In this document: in pieces, positions 25,258 through 38,440 of the stretch | How the letters are laid out: every line of letters starts with the position of its first letter | Numbering within the stretch: the stretch's first letter is position 1 | Notes under the pieces: generated by a model | What the model saw: only the letters and a program-made list of their open reading frames with translations | The model's database searches: none | What the model was told of the DNA's origin: nothing | Translations under genes and position numbers: made by a program | From: Panorpa germanica | Lineage: Eukaryota > Arthropoda > Insecta > Mecoptera > Panorpidae | Direction of reading: 5' to 3' | NCBI GenBank assembly: GCA_963678705.1 | Contig: OY783209.1 | Coordinates: 9,176,001 to 9,240,000 of the forward strand | DNA length: 64,000 nt

Positions 25258-26515
25258 ATTAAGCAAGTTTTATTAAAATCCATCATTGAATACTCCTAGT
25301 GAACAACTACCTTAAGAAATACATACACTGATATGAAAATTACATTCTGTTTGTTGATTTCACAAAAACCAGCTCCAAGCAATTAACCTATTAAGTCACC
25401 CTGCATATTTCACAATAAAGAATTCTGCGCTGAAAGGTTAATAAGGGTAACAACTCCTTCCCCATGAATTATTAGGCAGCTTCACTGCGATCTACGTTAT
25501 TTTCTTATAAAAAGAAAACCAAGATAGAAAGAATTGCTAGAATTTTTATGAAGCAGTGCGATTCCAATAGCTGTGACGTAAAGTGTCCAGGACATAAAAA
25601 GGATGTTGTTCTATTATTAATAGGATTCTTAAAGGACGATATCGATCTGCTGGTTCATCCATTGGATTTTCCTTTTTTTTTCTACTTGAAATTAATTATT
25701 CGGCATGTCAAGCAGGATATATGTCTTAAAAGCATAGGCGTCCCCAACTGATGACCGTCTTGCAAAATATCGGATTCGTGGTAGAAAAATTTCTGTATGA
25801 ACGCCCATGCTTTGAAACCATCTAATATTTAAAACGAATTCCGAAACACGAAATGTTTTTCTGTATACAGTCAGTTTGTATCTAAACCCGGAAAGACGTT
25901 TATATAAATTTTACATAGCTGCTATGACACCATAGGCGAAAGAAACACAAAACTCAGTTTTCTACAACCGTTACTCATATTATTGAATCATTTAATTACA
26001 CATCACTCAATAAGTTCGTAGGATGACATATAGATGGTGTTACTATTTTATTTAGTACCAACCTTCAAACGATGTGTCAAAATTTCATGACATGCCGTCC
26101 AGTAGTTTACGAGTTACAATGGTTTTAGTGACACTATTTTTGTAATTTTTAAAACAATAGAAAAATTTAAATTCCATTTGTTCAAAATTATGAAAGTACA
26201 CAATAAAGACGCAATTTAGGTCTAATTTTATTGACAAAAATACTCCATATATATGTCCATTACATACCTTCTTTGAATGGAAGTTATTTAGAGCACAATT
26301 TTGGGTTTTTTAGCGGACATAAGAGTGCTCCAGATGCGCTAAAATGCGCTTGTTACTGGCTTTAGTGAAGGTGAATTTTGTTCAAAATTTTGCCCTCTTA
26401 AAATTGATAATAACTACCAAAACTCTACAACCAACAGAATACATAAAATTCGAAAGTCTAATACTCGACTTTTTCACGGTAATGCCATTTATTAAAACCC
26501 CCAGATCAATCAAGA

Positions 26516-27152
26516 ATGGGCTTGTGTCCTATGTCTTAATTTCTATAAAAGTGTACTATATATTGATAAAGTGGGTTACTAGAACCTCAAATGTTCAATT
26601 ATTTTTTAATAACTCCTTATATGTTAGGAGATATTAACAATTAAAAAAGTCATTTTGTCTCTTTAATTATTAAAGGGATTCAACGTTGTACAAACTCCAA
26701 ATGCATGTGACATCACAATCCTCGTGTAAGGTTACCAACCTTACAGAACATAAATCTCTGCTATATGTATTTATATATCAAAATATCAAATATTATTTAC
26801 AGTTATTTCAAGGAACAATCAAATTTCAATATTATGTCTGCCTTAACAGGGTTAAATAAAGTAAAAACTTATTATTCTTTGACTTGACTGGTTTGTTTGA
26901 GTACCAACAGTTACAAAACATTACCACAACACTGACCTACTCAGCAAATAACTGACGTAAAAATGCATTTCATGTCATACAAATATGGGCGACCATTTCT
27001 AGCGCTAAAACTACAATTCAAACTTTTAATTGCTATATCTCCGTCAATATTTAGATATTTAATAAAATAGACACGGCAATACACATTTGTTAACATCAAT
27101 TTCAATCAACAATTGAAAAATCGACCACTAAAAAATGAGGACACAAGCCCAT
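26516..27152 (+). mobile_element. Copy 3 of the AATGGGCTTGTGTCC TIR family
   Basis: Full-length type, about 637 bp, plus orientation, perfect 14-bp terminal inverted repeats, AAT before and ATT after the GGGC...GCCC core. The 26344-26637 reading frame overlapping its left end is a chance product of the repeat. Confidence 0.9.
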
Positions 27153-27911
27153 TCAAAAATAGACAACACATATTTTCAAGAATGTTCAAGATTAGGTTAA
27201 ATTTGGCGCAAGTACTCAAGATATTTTTTTATGAGTATTGTAGACTGAAATGGACTTTGATGTTTTTTCTCTAATTATAACGAACATGTGGTTAAAATAA
27301 CATTTATTTAACCTTGTGAATTAATTTGTTTATTGAAGTGTTAAATTCGAATTATTGTAAATAAACTTAGAAAATACTTGACGCCACATGTGGTTAGAGA
27401 GCTATGAAGGTAATCTAACCTAGCCGAGTTATGTGGTCTAAACATATAAACGTGGTATAGTAAACAAATCACCGATTATTTGGATTGGAATACTAAAATA
27501 CAATTTTGTATGTGAGAGATAAACTGTAGTAACTACAATATTATTGATTCTTATCCTTTTTTTTAATATATAGTTTCTCGGGCTTCATAGGCACGTAGCC
27601 TTTTATCGCCCCTAATATTGGTTTGCTTCTTCTTATACTCTATATCCAGACAACAAGAATGATTTGCTCATGGCTACTGCTGTTATAAATTTCGGGTTCT
27701 CAATCAAAGAGGCGGTGTGAACAGGAAGCGTCTGCGAAGTCTGTAGCACCGCCCTTTGGAGTCCATTTCTTGTTATTGATGTATTCTTACATTGCCACAG
27801 AATGTGGGATTCTTATTCTTAGTCAACGTTAAGATGGATTAGTTTATAATGGTAAAAAATATTATTTTGTTTTATTTGTCAGAATTTGTCTACACTGTAT
27901 TAAAGCGAAAT

Positions 27912-28638
27912 ATTTTATACTGCATGTGACGTCACAACGCTTCTGCCACGCTTCTTCACTTGCGTATGAAGTAATTTATGGATTGCCCTTTATATTCTTT
28001 GTAAACAAAACGAGCGGAAGCGGGCTGCTTTTCGAATCAACCCTCTTTGAGCAATACCGTAGCTGTCGCTGCATACTTCTCTCCCGCTTCCATTCTTTTC
28101 ATCCTTTTATTCAATACAGCTTCTGTATATTGTTTTTATCATGGGCTATAAAAATAAATGAGTTAAATATGTCCAATTTAAAATAAGAAATTAGTTTTGT
28201 ATTATTTGGGGCGTGCCTATTTAGTGTGTATTCTTCTTTAGAAAATAAAACATCATTAGCAGCAATTAACTAAATATTTAAGAGAATAATTACTTTAAAA
28301 GCAAAAGCTATTACATTATGACGCAATAAGCAATTCAAGCGAGCAAACAAACAACCGCAACGCATGTCTCCTTTTACGTGTGGTACATACGTACTGCAGA
28401 ACAAGTTTGTTTGTTTACTATATTCTACATACTCGTAGCAGTGGCGTAGGTAGAAATATCGGGCCCTTATGTAAGTATAGCGACACTTTCCTCCTCAAAA
28501 AAAGGTTGAATATTTGCAGAATATATTTAACAAGTAAACAATGAAAACTAAAAATGTAATACATATTAAGGGCATCGTAAATTACGTCACACGCGAAGAG
28601 AGTCTGAAGCGGTGTGACGTCACATGCAGCATTAAATA
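27912..28638. mobile_element. Inverted-repeat element with TGCATGTGACGTCACA ends
   Basis: The left arm, TGCATGTGACGTCACAACGC, continuing CTTC...GAAGTAATTTATGGATTGCC, returns inverted at 28572-28630 (GGCATCGTAAATTACGTCAC...GTGTGACGTCACATGCA). The imperfect inverted repeats are about 65 bp in a 727-bp element. The palindromic TGACGTCA (CRE-like) is conserved in both arms. No reading frame is supported. Confidence 0.65.
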
Positions 28639-28910
28639 TATAATTTTTATTGTAAAAGAGTATAGCTAAAAAAACGTAATTTCCTGGAAAAAATAATTAA
28701 AATGTGTGGCATCACACCAAGGGGGAAGTGGTTCGCAAAATGTGATACGGACGGGGGTGAGGGGGGTGTTCTAAATTGCAGGAAATTTGTGTGATGTAAT
28801 TTATGAACACTAAAATATAATAAAAGAGTTTAAGAAAATGTAGTTCCTTATACAATAGATTTTTGATACAACGGACTTTTTTTTAAATTTACAAATAATA
28901 TTAGTAATAT

Positions 28911-29520
28911 TATTATTTATTGTTTATTGTTCGCCTTTCGGCTTTACAATCTACATTCTTAATACATATTTCAAATTACAATTAAATTTACATTATTCTC
29001 CACCAGCTTATTTATTCTCCTGTTTTTTCTTTCCTTCTTACTATTTCCGCCATCCACCTCTTTCCTTCACTGCCTCCCTTTAATAGCTGGCCGATATTCC
29101 TTTCGCTCGCTACTTTTTCCTTACACTCAAACTTAATGTGCTCCAGTGTTTCGTACTCCGCTCCGCACATTCTACACTTTCTTTCCTCACTCTTTTCCCA
29201 GTATCTGTTTCCTTTTTCCTCATTTCCCAATCTAAACCTTGCTGTTCTTCTTATGTGTTTTATGTCTTTTTCTATAAGGTACTGAGCCACATTATTTTCC
29301 CATAACCTTTTATATCTTTTATTGTAGTTACTTTTTTCTATTTTTCCCATTCTCTCCTGCTGTTGTATCTCCTTATCACTTCTCCTTAGCTCCTCTTCCA
29401 CACTTGCGCCACCTTCTCTTCTCCTCTCTGCCTCCTCGATCGCCATTCCATTCCTTTTAAAATACTCCTTTCTCTTTTTCGAACCTCCTTTTTTATATAC
29501 GTATTTTAAAAAGCTTAGTA
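28911..29520 (-). mobile_element. 5'-truncated non-LTR retrotransposon with 14-bp target duplication
   Basis: Flanked by a perfect direct repeat AATATTAGTAATAT (28897-28910 and 29521-29534). The TTATTATTT tail is at the low-coordinate side. The minus-strand frame 29446-29012 encodes the C-terminal ORF2 part: helical EERRREGGASVEEE region, YLIEKDIKHIRRTARFRLGN, KCRMCG, ETLEHIKFEC, then IGQLLKGG and RWMAEI. Same family as the copy at 7.8 kb. Dead fragment. Confidence 0.85.
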
Positions 29521-29929
29521 AATATTAGTAATATATAACGGATTGATTGGCGGGAAGAATGATTAAAAGAATGGAATATTATTAATAGGTTAGAAATACA
29601 ATCTATAAATTTACAATATGTATACGCTACAGTGTTAAATTTTACGTGGTGCATGGAATGATCATATTGTATTTCATTGTATGTTATATAGAGGGTTTGC
29701 ATTTCAAAATTAATATTCTTCCTGACTTTTACATTTGCAAAGTACTTTACATACATGTCTGCAGCTTTTTTATACTCAATGGCTGATAAGACAAGTGATC
29801 CATTTGATGATTTCAATTTATAAACTTTCTCTAGACTAGCTGTTGTTACTAGCAATCTTAGAAACAACATTATAGCAATGTATACTTAGGAAAAATCGCT
29901 TTCCAAGTAACCCACCTTTTCTAGAAGTA

Positions 29930-30562
29930 ATGGGCTTGTGTCCTCATTTTTTAGTGGTCGATCTTTCAATTGTTGATTGAAATTGATGTTAATAAATGTG
30001 TATTGACGGGTCTATTTTATTAAATATCTAAATATTGACGGAGATATAGCAATTAAAAGTCTGAATTGTAGTTTTAGCGCTAGAAATGGTCGGCCATATT
30101 TGTATGACGTGAAATGCATTTTAACGTCAATTATTTGTTGAGTAGGTCAGTGCTGTGATAATGTTCTGTAGCTGTTGGTAGTCAAATAATCAAGTCAAAT
30201 CAAAGAATAATTTTTATTTTATTTAACCCTGCTAAGGCAGACATAATATTGAAATTTGTTTGTTCCTTGAAATAGCTGTAAATAATATTTGATATTTTGA
30301 TATATCAATAGATATAGCAGAGCTTTATGAGCTGTAAGGTTGGTAACCTTACACAAGGATTGTGATGTCACATGCATTTGGAATGTGTACAACGTTGAAT
30401 CCCTTTAATAATTAAAGAGACAAAATGACTTTTTTAATTGTTAATATTTCTTAACATATAAGGAGTTATTAATAAATAATTGAACATTTGAGGTTCTAGT
30501 AACCCACTTTATCAATATATAGTACACTTTTATAGAAATTAAGACATAGGACATAAGCCCAT
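29930..30562 (-). mobile_element. Copy 4 of the AATGGGCTTGTGTCC TIR family
   Basis: Reverse orientation, about 633 bp. Left end ATGGGCTTGTGTCCTCATTT, right end GGACATAAGCCCAT (one mismatch in the terminal repeat). Confidence 0.9.
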
Positions 30563-32185
30563 TTCTAGTTTAATTTTAATTAATCTAAACCACGTTTGTG
30601 AAATTTTATACATTTTCTCAGTTTACTAGCTATCACCCTTAGCTATATCGCAGCTACACCACTGACTCATACATTAAAATGTGATGTGTTTTTATACGCA
30701 ACTTGTAATAAAATTAAAAGTAAAAGTTGTGCAATTTACGCGCCCCACGCACTAATCTAACACGTGAATCTACAACGTCCGGATTTACGGTGTTTAATAA
30801 AATGTAATAAAAAAATTAGTATAAACATGCATATTGTATAATATATACAAACGTTGACCAGAAAAACGAATTTCTTGTTCTAATTTTAGGCGGTTCTTTC
30901 ATCTGCTCTAAAAATAAATACAATCTTATTTTATCCGGTTGATCAATCAATCAACTATGTGATTCCATTTTAAGGGAACTAATATTACCCGTTTTTCAAG
31001 CATGTAGAAGTCGGGCGTAATCTGGTCCAGTGTGAGAGTTCCTACCAAAGCATACAAATTAAGATAAAAATTTAGCTTACATGATTTTATAAAAAAATTC
31101 TATTATTGTTTAAAAATAACAATATTAACTGATTGCATAACATTATACTTTTAACCCAAATTTGTGACCTCTTTTAAAAAACCATCCCTTTTATCTTTTC
31201 CAGCTCTTTCTGATTATTTAATATTGATTTGACATTTGGCACCGTTTACCAATTCAAGTGACAGCAAGTGCCGTTCAATAACACTCCTTTGTGTGCCATT
31301 TTACCATTTTACAAAACCTCTTCAAAAGGCAATTTTTTTTGTATATTGCTTGTTATATGCAAATTTTATTATTAGGTATTCTATAGAGATTCTACAATAA
31401 AAATTTATGAATTTATATAAAATTTTGTTAACATAGTTTGAAGCGTAATAATAAATTTGTGACACGTCTACAACAACTGCTACTCCAAAATTTGAGCTTG
31501 ATATCAATACAATTAGAAATCGATTGCAAAAATTCGTCCGCAACAACAAATAAATACTATATAATATATCATATTTAAAAGAAGCTTATAAACAAGAAAT
31601 AATCCCACAAAAACTTCTGGTATAATTAGCTTATATTTTAATATGCAAAACATGTCCCAACATGTCTAATGAAAGTACTTAAACTATTTAACATGAATTT
31701 TTAAAACGTCGCGTTAGTTATAAGGGTTACATAGGTATTATAATAACATTCCCCTTCCTTTAAATTAGCATTTTCCGCCAATTTATGCTCACTAACTTAT
31801 AAGTCTATGAAAAGAGCTTAACTTTAGAATTATACGTCTTGTTTTCAACAGTTTTTTCCTCCCTTGATCATTTTAATTCCAGTCGCCGTATAATTATAAT
31901 TTATAGGTCAATTAGACGAGTAAAAAAGTTTCGTAATAAAATTCTAACTTTATGACATTGCTGGTTAATTTTTTGTTGTAAAAGAATGATATATAGAGTA
32001 TATGAAATAGTAGTTGCCAACCTTTTTAAAATCTCGTAGATTCTTAGGTCTTTTTTTAACATCATTATCTTCTATAACCTCATTCATGGATGTCGTATTT
32101 TTTTCTATATAAAGTGGTAGTGTTGCCATATTGTTATTTACATATTATGTTGATAACAAACATTTCTACTTCTTTGACAATAGTA

Positions 32186-32796
32186 ATGGGCTTGTGTCCT
32201 CATTTTTTAGTGGTCGATTTTTCAATTGTTGTTTCAAATTAATGTTAATAAATGTGTATTGGCGTGTCTATTTTATTAAATATCTAAATATTGACGGAGA
32301 TATAGCAATTAAAAGTTTGAATTGTAGTTTTAGCGCTAGAAATGGTCGGCCATATTTGTATGACGTGAATGCATTTTAACGTCAGTTATTTGTTGAGTAG
32401 GTCAGTGCAGTCGTAATGTTTTGTAGCTGTTGGTAGTCAAATAATCAAGTCAACTCAAAGAATAATAAGTTTTTATTTTATTTAACCCTGCTAAAGCAGA
32501 CATAATATTGGAATTTGAGTGTTCCTTGAAATAGCTGTAAATAATATTTGATATTTTGATATATAAATACATATACAGAGATTTATGATCTGTAAGGTTG
32601 GCAGCGGTTGTGATGTCACATGCACAACGTTGGATCCCTTTAATAATTAAAGAGACAAAATGACTTTTTTAATTGTTAATATCTCTTAACATATAAGGAG
32701 TTATTAAAAATAATTGGACATTTGAGGGTCTAGTAACCCACTTTATCAATATATAGTACACTTTTATAGAAATTAAGACATAGGACACAAGCTCAT
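32186..32796 (-). mobile_element. Copy 5 of the AATGGGCTTGTGTCC TIR family
   Basis: Reverse orientation, about 611 bp. Right end GGACACAAGCTCAT carries one change. A short deletion removes part of the GGTTGGTAACCTTACA palindrome. The 32131-32379 frame is a by-product of the repeat. Confidence 0.88.
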
Positions 32797-33599
32797 TTGT
32801 TAAAGTTTAAAGGTGTGTTTCTTGGATAAATTATTTTTTACTTTTTATTTAAATTTTCGTAAGTAATACAGTAGTATTGTTCGTTTATGAATGCTTCTAT
32901 TTTTATGAAGATACGTTTTCTACAACGCGGCTTCATGCGACGTTAAAAACACATCGCATCGCAGTAGTAAAATAAATATTTTAAAACCAATAACGACTAA
33001 TATTAATATCCGTTTCTAATTAGCTTTGTGGTATGATTGTAATTACATTTACCATACTCCTTGGTCTATCCATCTAGCATAGACCTATCTATGCTGGTAT
33101 ATTAATATCATTAAAACCATTAACAACCATTTATAAATATTAGAATGATCGACGTCAAACGATCAAGGCGGGCGAGTAATGCAGGCCAATTTGCTTATAC
33201 CAATACTAACCAGTACCACCAGTTACTCGTACTTCAATGTGTATACAAGATTATCCCGTTTACAACGGGAATTTAGCATATGTTCATGTGCTTTAATATA
33301 TTGACGTCTGATGGTACAAGTATACTTGTATGCCCACACCCATTAAGCACACAGGGGACAAAAGGGCTGTTAAATACAACAAAAATAAAAATTACAAAAA
33401 TTCACAGACGTTCTAAGAAATATAAACTAGATAAATAGCTGCTGAATGTAACTGAAATTAAGATATGCCAAGTTAAAAGATTTCTATTTCTTAATAATCA
33501 CTTGATCCAATAGTTTGATGCTCATCTGTCTTTTACATTAGTTCTATTAGTTACATTGCCTCTATTTAATTTAATTAACATGACAGTAAGCTTAACCCG

Positions 33600-33850
33600 T
33601 TTTCAACTTCACAAAAAATGTTTATTCTTGTTCTTATTCTCTGCCGTCCATCTCTTTAATTCCTTGTCTCTTCTCAACAGCTCTTTTCACTAGCAACCTT
33701 ATTTTACTGCTCCTTTCACTGCTACTCTCCCTTTTGCTCTACTTTCTTCCTTCTTCTTTGTACTTCCGCCATCCATCGCTTCCCTCCGTTGCACCCTCTC
33801 ATCAGCTCCTCTTATCTTCTTTTCACTCTTTATTTTACATTCACATGTCG
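33600..33850 (-). mobile_element. Degenerate non-LTR fragment
   Basis: The reverse strand contains frame-shifted remnants of the same ORF2 C-terminus (GAATGTAAAATAAAGAGTG for the ...CK.KSE... part, GCGATGGATGGCGGAAGT for the RWMAE part), with a second similar remnant beside it near 33640-33700. Older and more decayed than the copies at 7.8 and 28.9 kb. Confidence 0.45.
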
Positions 33851-35495
33851 TTTATAAATTTGTCGTTGTCGTAGTATGGTTCTTTTCTTTATCTTTTCTT
33901 CTTGTAGAACATATAGTTGAAAATGACACATGCACTATGGAATTAATTCTGCAAATGCCATATACTGTTGTTGACGTATTTCTGTGGTAGCAACTGTCGC
34001 TGCATCTTTTTAAACATAAGATATATAAATACAACAGTATAAAAGCAGTTCTTGATCGCTTATCCGCAGTGTGTGCTAGGTAAGTTTTAATATGCAGAAT
34101 TAAAACCGTGAGGAAAATATCGCGCGTAGTATGATCTAGGCTTTAAGCAACGTAGTTTTAACAATTTAGATAGTTCCCTGGGACTTATAATGGGTTCCCT
34201 GTCTTCTTAATTTTATGCGAGTACATATATGTTCAGAAATATGCTCGTTCGCAAGAAGACATAAAGATATGACAATACGAGCTAAGTGAAGTATCACACG
34301 GCATAATACAGCAAATAAAGATAACAACTAATCGATCATTAAAATAGAAAACTACAAGGGGAAGCAAGTGATGTGTTGCATTAGCTCCTCCCCTCTCTCT
34401 TCTTCACCTCTCACTAATCTCTAACACCCTCGTTATACCGTACAACGGCACGAGGACAACTTGTTACTTTAACGACTTTTTTTTGTTTAACTCTACATTT
34501 GTTTGATGTTAATGTCATGAGGGTTCTGTAATGAGCCCTTCACCGTTTATTTTGAAAGTGGGGCAAGTTCATTTTCTATTATTGCTAGATGTTTGCAAAA
34601 TTAACATATTTGTAATCAGATTTATTTGAAATGAAATTTTGACACAACGTTGCATTTAAAGACGCGCGTGTTTTCAAAAATAAAATTCGTTACACTCTTT
34701 TCTTTCCAGTTGATCGTCGTCTGTGTTTCTGTGCCCTTCAGTTACTTTCCCATTCATTTCATACAAGACTGAACCACAGCAAAACTTGGCGGGATTAAAT
34801 AGTTTATAAACTATATTATATAGTTATATAGTTTAATTGTGTAAATAAATAACACAAGTTTAAAAGAAGTTTGCATTAATGATAAAAACTATATATTAAT
34901 TTCCTTGTAAAAAACATTAAAAATGACGCTCCTTCAAAGCAATTTTTAACACTTTTTCCCATAATGTAAAGCTTCTATTCCTGTTGAAATTCACAATTGT
35001 AAATAAAATACATTTTTGTTTATTCATTATTTAAAAAAATGTTTTGAAATATTATCAAAAATTTACATAAGAATATATGTTTTTAACTCCAGCTGTGGGT
35101 AGCTATTCTATTCTATTTCTATTATTTATACAACTTTTCTCATGGTATCTATCTTTCTATTTCCTTACTGTCTTTCATCATTTCCGCCCCAAGTATTTCC
35201 TCCTTACCGTTGAAATGTTGGTTGGTTTTTATATAAACTAAAATCAACATTTTCTTTTTCAGAAATAATTAGATATTTATTTTTATCTCGTTGTTTAAGG
35301 GCTGGGGATGCAGTGGAAAAAAATAACCTGTGTATTCTGCCTATTGCTTTTATTTTTGGGTCAAATGGTCCATGGACACTTCTTCTGATATAGCCAGGCT
35401 TTTTGACAACTCCAAATTTTGAATTAAAATGTGTAACAAAAATATAAACCAACGAGATAAATATGCAATTTCCCTAAAATATGCAAACGCATATA

Positions 35496-35912
35496 ATGGG
35501 CTTGTGCCCTATGTCTTATTTTCTATAAAAGTGTACTATATATTGATAAAGTGGGTTACTAGAGCCTCAAATGTTCAATTATTTTTTAATAACTCCTTAT
35601 ATGTTAAGATATATTAACAATTAAAAAAGTCATTTTGTTTCTTTAATTATTAAAGGGTTTGACTACCAACAGCTATAAAACATTACCACAGCACTGACCT
35701 ACTCAACAAATAACTGACGTTAAAATGCATTTCACGTCATACAAATATGACCGACCATTTCTAACGCTAAAACTACAATTCAAACTTTTAATTACTATAT
35801 CTCCGTCAACATTTAGATATTTAATAAAATAGACACACCAATACACATTTATTAACATCAATTTCAATCAACAATTGAAAAATCGATCACTAAAAAATGA
35901 GGACACAAGCCC
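35496..35912 (+). mobile_element. Copy 6 of the TIR family, internally deleted
   Basis: Plus orientation, about 417 bp. About 200 bp are missing between TTAAAGGG and TTTGACTACCAACAG. The right end stops at AAGCCC without the final AT; CCCTCATAAGGCCCATT follows, suggesting local rearrangement. Confidence 0.85.
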
Positions 35913-36069
35913 TCATAAGGCCCATTGCCTTATTTATAACAAATAAATCTATAAATGTGTGTAAATGTAACGGTCGTTACTACATAAAGCTGTGTTAGAA
36001 TTTACTGCTCTTGTTATTGCTATATAAAGTGTAATAACCGCTTTAACACGATTAACAATATTCTGTAGG

Positions 36070-36185
36070 AAACGTCGGCCGAAAGCGTCTACTTAGTATC
36101 AGCTTGGGGCACTGGGGGCCGGTGCCGGTGCCGACAGTTTGTGGTGACGTTGTGCGGGCTCGGGTTGTGTTAGGGTTCGGATGGC
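36070..36185. other. GC-rich, CpG-dense patch
   Basis: In an otherwise AT-rich intron this stretch reads AACGTCGGCCGAAAGCGTC, GGGGGCCGGTGCCGGTGCCG, then GTGCGGGCTCGGGTTG. No splice-bounded frame is evident. Candidate uses are an internal promoter/first exon of MCC or a mobile-element remnant. Confidence 0.3.
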
Positions 36186-37399
36186 ATTATGACAAAGCCA
36201 ACGACATCCAGCAGATGTTTGCGCCAATTTTAATCAAGATACAGTCATGCTTATATTTATAACAAAGATAATCAATTATTTCACTTAATTAGATTTCTTA
36301 ATTGTTAGTGATTACTAATTACGGTTCTATCATTGAGAGTAATACCCTGATAATAGTATTACTTTGTGTGGAACTTATTTGAAGAAAGATACAAAAAAGA
36401 TTTTATACATTTTCTTCATGCAAGCAGTGTAGTATTGTAATTAACCCTGCGTGTGTACACTGGGTCTTTTAAGGAACAGTTGAAAATTCAAACTCTTATT
36501 TCTCTCTCATGAGTACAGAGCGCGCTTCACCTATGTCCCTAAAAAATCTAGGTACTAGTAGGGACTAAGGTTCCAGCAGCATCCGGATCTGGCAGATTAC
36601 TGGCAAAGTCGAGCCAGTGAAACTTGCCTCTTTTTCAATGTTAGTAAATGCACTTTTTTTTCTTTTCTCGTTGTTTTACAGTTTTTTCATGGTTAAAATA
36701 AATGTTTTATGTAATTTAATATATTATTTCTTAGATTATATATAGATTTTTTTTTTATTAGTTGTTTTTTTTTTACGGTAATAAGTTTTTGAAGATAGTT
36801 GACAATTCAACTGTTGCGCACCATAAAATTCTCTTTTTGACATTAATTATTATTAAGTAATATTAATTATTATTTCATAACTTTTGTATGTTCATCAATA
36901 AAAACTTATTTTGTGCTGAATAATCACCGTTCCGTTTATTATGACATGCCTGAATTCGTAAAATATTCCCCATTTTCAGGTGCACAAATAATTCAACTTT
37001 TTGGAGCCCACGCCAAAGACACTACATTCTTTCGAAAGCTTATAGTCTAAGATAAAAAAGTCTACAATTATTTTTCTTAATATTTGATTGTTATAAAGTT
37101 TTTTCAAAATGTGGGTTTCTTACGTAAACGCGTTGGATTTTTATTGTAAAAAGAAAAAAAAAAATTTGCTTCGTGCTTTTATTTACGACTAGTTAAGATT
37201 AGTAATCAATATTGCTGAGAGTTTAATTATAAGTGTAATAAAAATTTAACAATAGAATACTTAAATCGTCATTACTGTGATTAAAAAAAGAATATCTACT
37301 CTAATTCAGTCCATGGAGAATCATGCGCGGTCTCAAAAGAGACTATTGGAACCAACATGTCCATATGATTTTCAGTAAAATCATCTGCTCCTTCAACTT

Positions 37400-37515
37400 C
37401 GTTCTGATCTAGCCACTCTAAGCCGTTGGCGCTTGCGCACAATAACTCATTAGCTCCGGCATAACGTCCGGCAGAAATTCGCTTAAATACGGTCCCATAC
37501 TGAGACAGGCCTTAA
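37400..37515 (-). repeat. Partial copy of the GGCCTGTCTCAGTATGGGAC repeat
   Basis: In reverse complement this reads TTAAGGCCTGTCTCAGTATG, GACCGTATTTAAGCG, then TCTGCCGGACG, matching both ends of the repeat at 44722-45417. Only one terminus is present here. Confidence 0.6.
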
Positions 37516-38440
37516 GCATGTACAATCTAGATTAAATGGACCAAAATAGTATAATTTTTTTTTGTTTCAATCAGAAAAAAAATTGCGTGATATTTGCCGA
37601 GACCCCCCCTCTCTCCAACGGAAGATTAGATGAGATTTGACTCGACCCCCTCCCCCTCTTAAACATCTCACGTAATTTATGGACGCCCCCTTAGAAAACT
37701 GGAACTCAACTGTTCCCTCAAAAACGTAGTGTACACACCATGTCTCGAAAAATATAGTGTTCACACGAAGGGTTAAGGAGTTATTTAGGAAAAAGTAGAA
37801 TATTGACTAGATACATTGATACAAATGATTTTAAAATCAGTAGCAACCCTGCGCCACTGTCGATGTAACGTCACTGGATAAACATATTGAGTACGAAATC
37901 ATGAATTCCATTATACAACCATAATGGATCAATTACAGCAATTAAAATCAACACCTACATTAACTAAAATACTTTCTCGCTCTCTCATGGTCATTTTCTG
38001 TCTTTCCATCTCACTCACTCTCATGAATTATTTGACGTAATACACAAACTACATATATTCAGTTAACCGGAAAATTTAGTGACCCCGTGAACTGAAAACC
38101 ATGCACTCCATTACACTCCGATAGCTTGGCGACGGCGACGGCGACGGTGATAACAATCTTGATAATGGGACTCCACGAGACCAAATGTCGACAAAAATTG
38201 TGGTTAGGTTACTCGAGGAAATAAAATGCATTCTAACGCATTGGACTGTAATTAATGTATACATCAAATTACGAGAGTTTGTCGGTGACTGAAATGAAAA
38301 AGCACTATCTCACTAATTTATGTGTAATGTATATAGGTACAAATAAGACAAAAGTCACTTCAGTATCGTAAATTTATACTACTCTTATAACGTGTATTAA
38401 GCATGAGTCACCGCCGAACTCTCATAATTTGGACTATAGC

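Noticed and set aside
26344-26637. 97-codon plus-strand open frame
   Set aside because: About a third of it is translated from the TIR family; the same GLVSYVLISIKVYYILIKWV peptide recurs at other copies (43546-43752 minus, 35429-35617 plus).
28440-30652. CAGTGGCGTAGGTAG at 28440 and ...CTACACCACTG at about 30652 with similar 8-bp flanks (ACTCGTAG/ACTCATAC) as one large hAT element
   Set aside because: The proposed left end falls inside the inverted-repeat element at 27912-28638, whose right arm would then lie within the hAT while its left arm lies outside. The two structures cross rather than nest, and the flanks match at only 6 of 8 bases.
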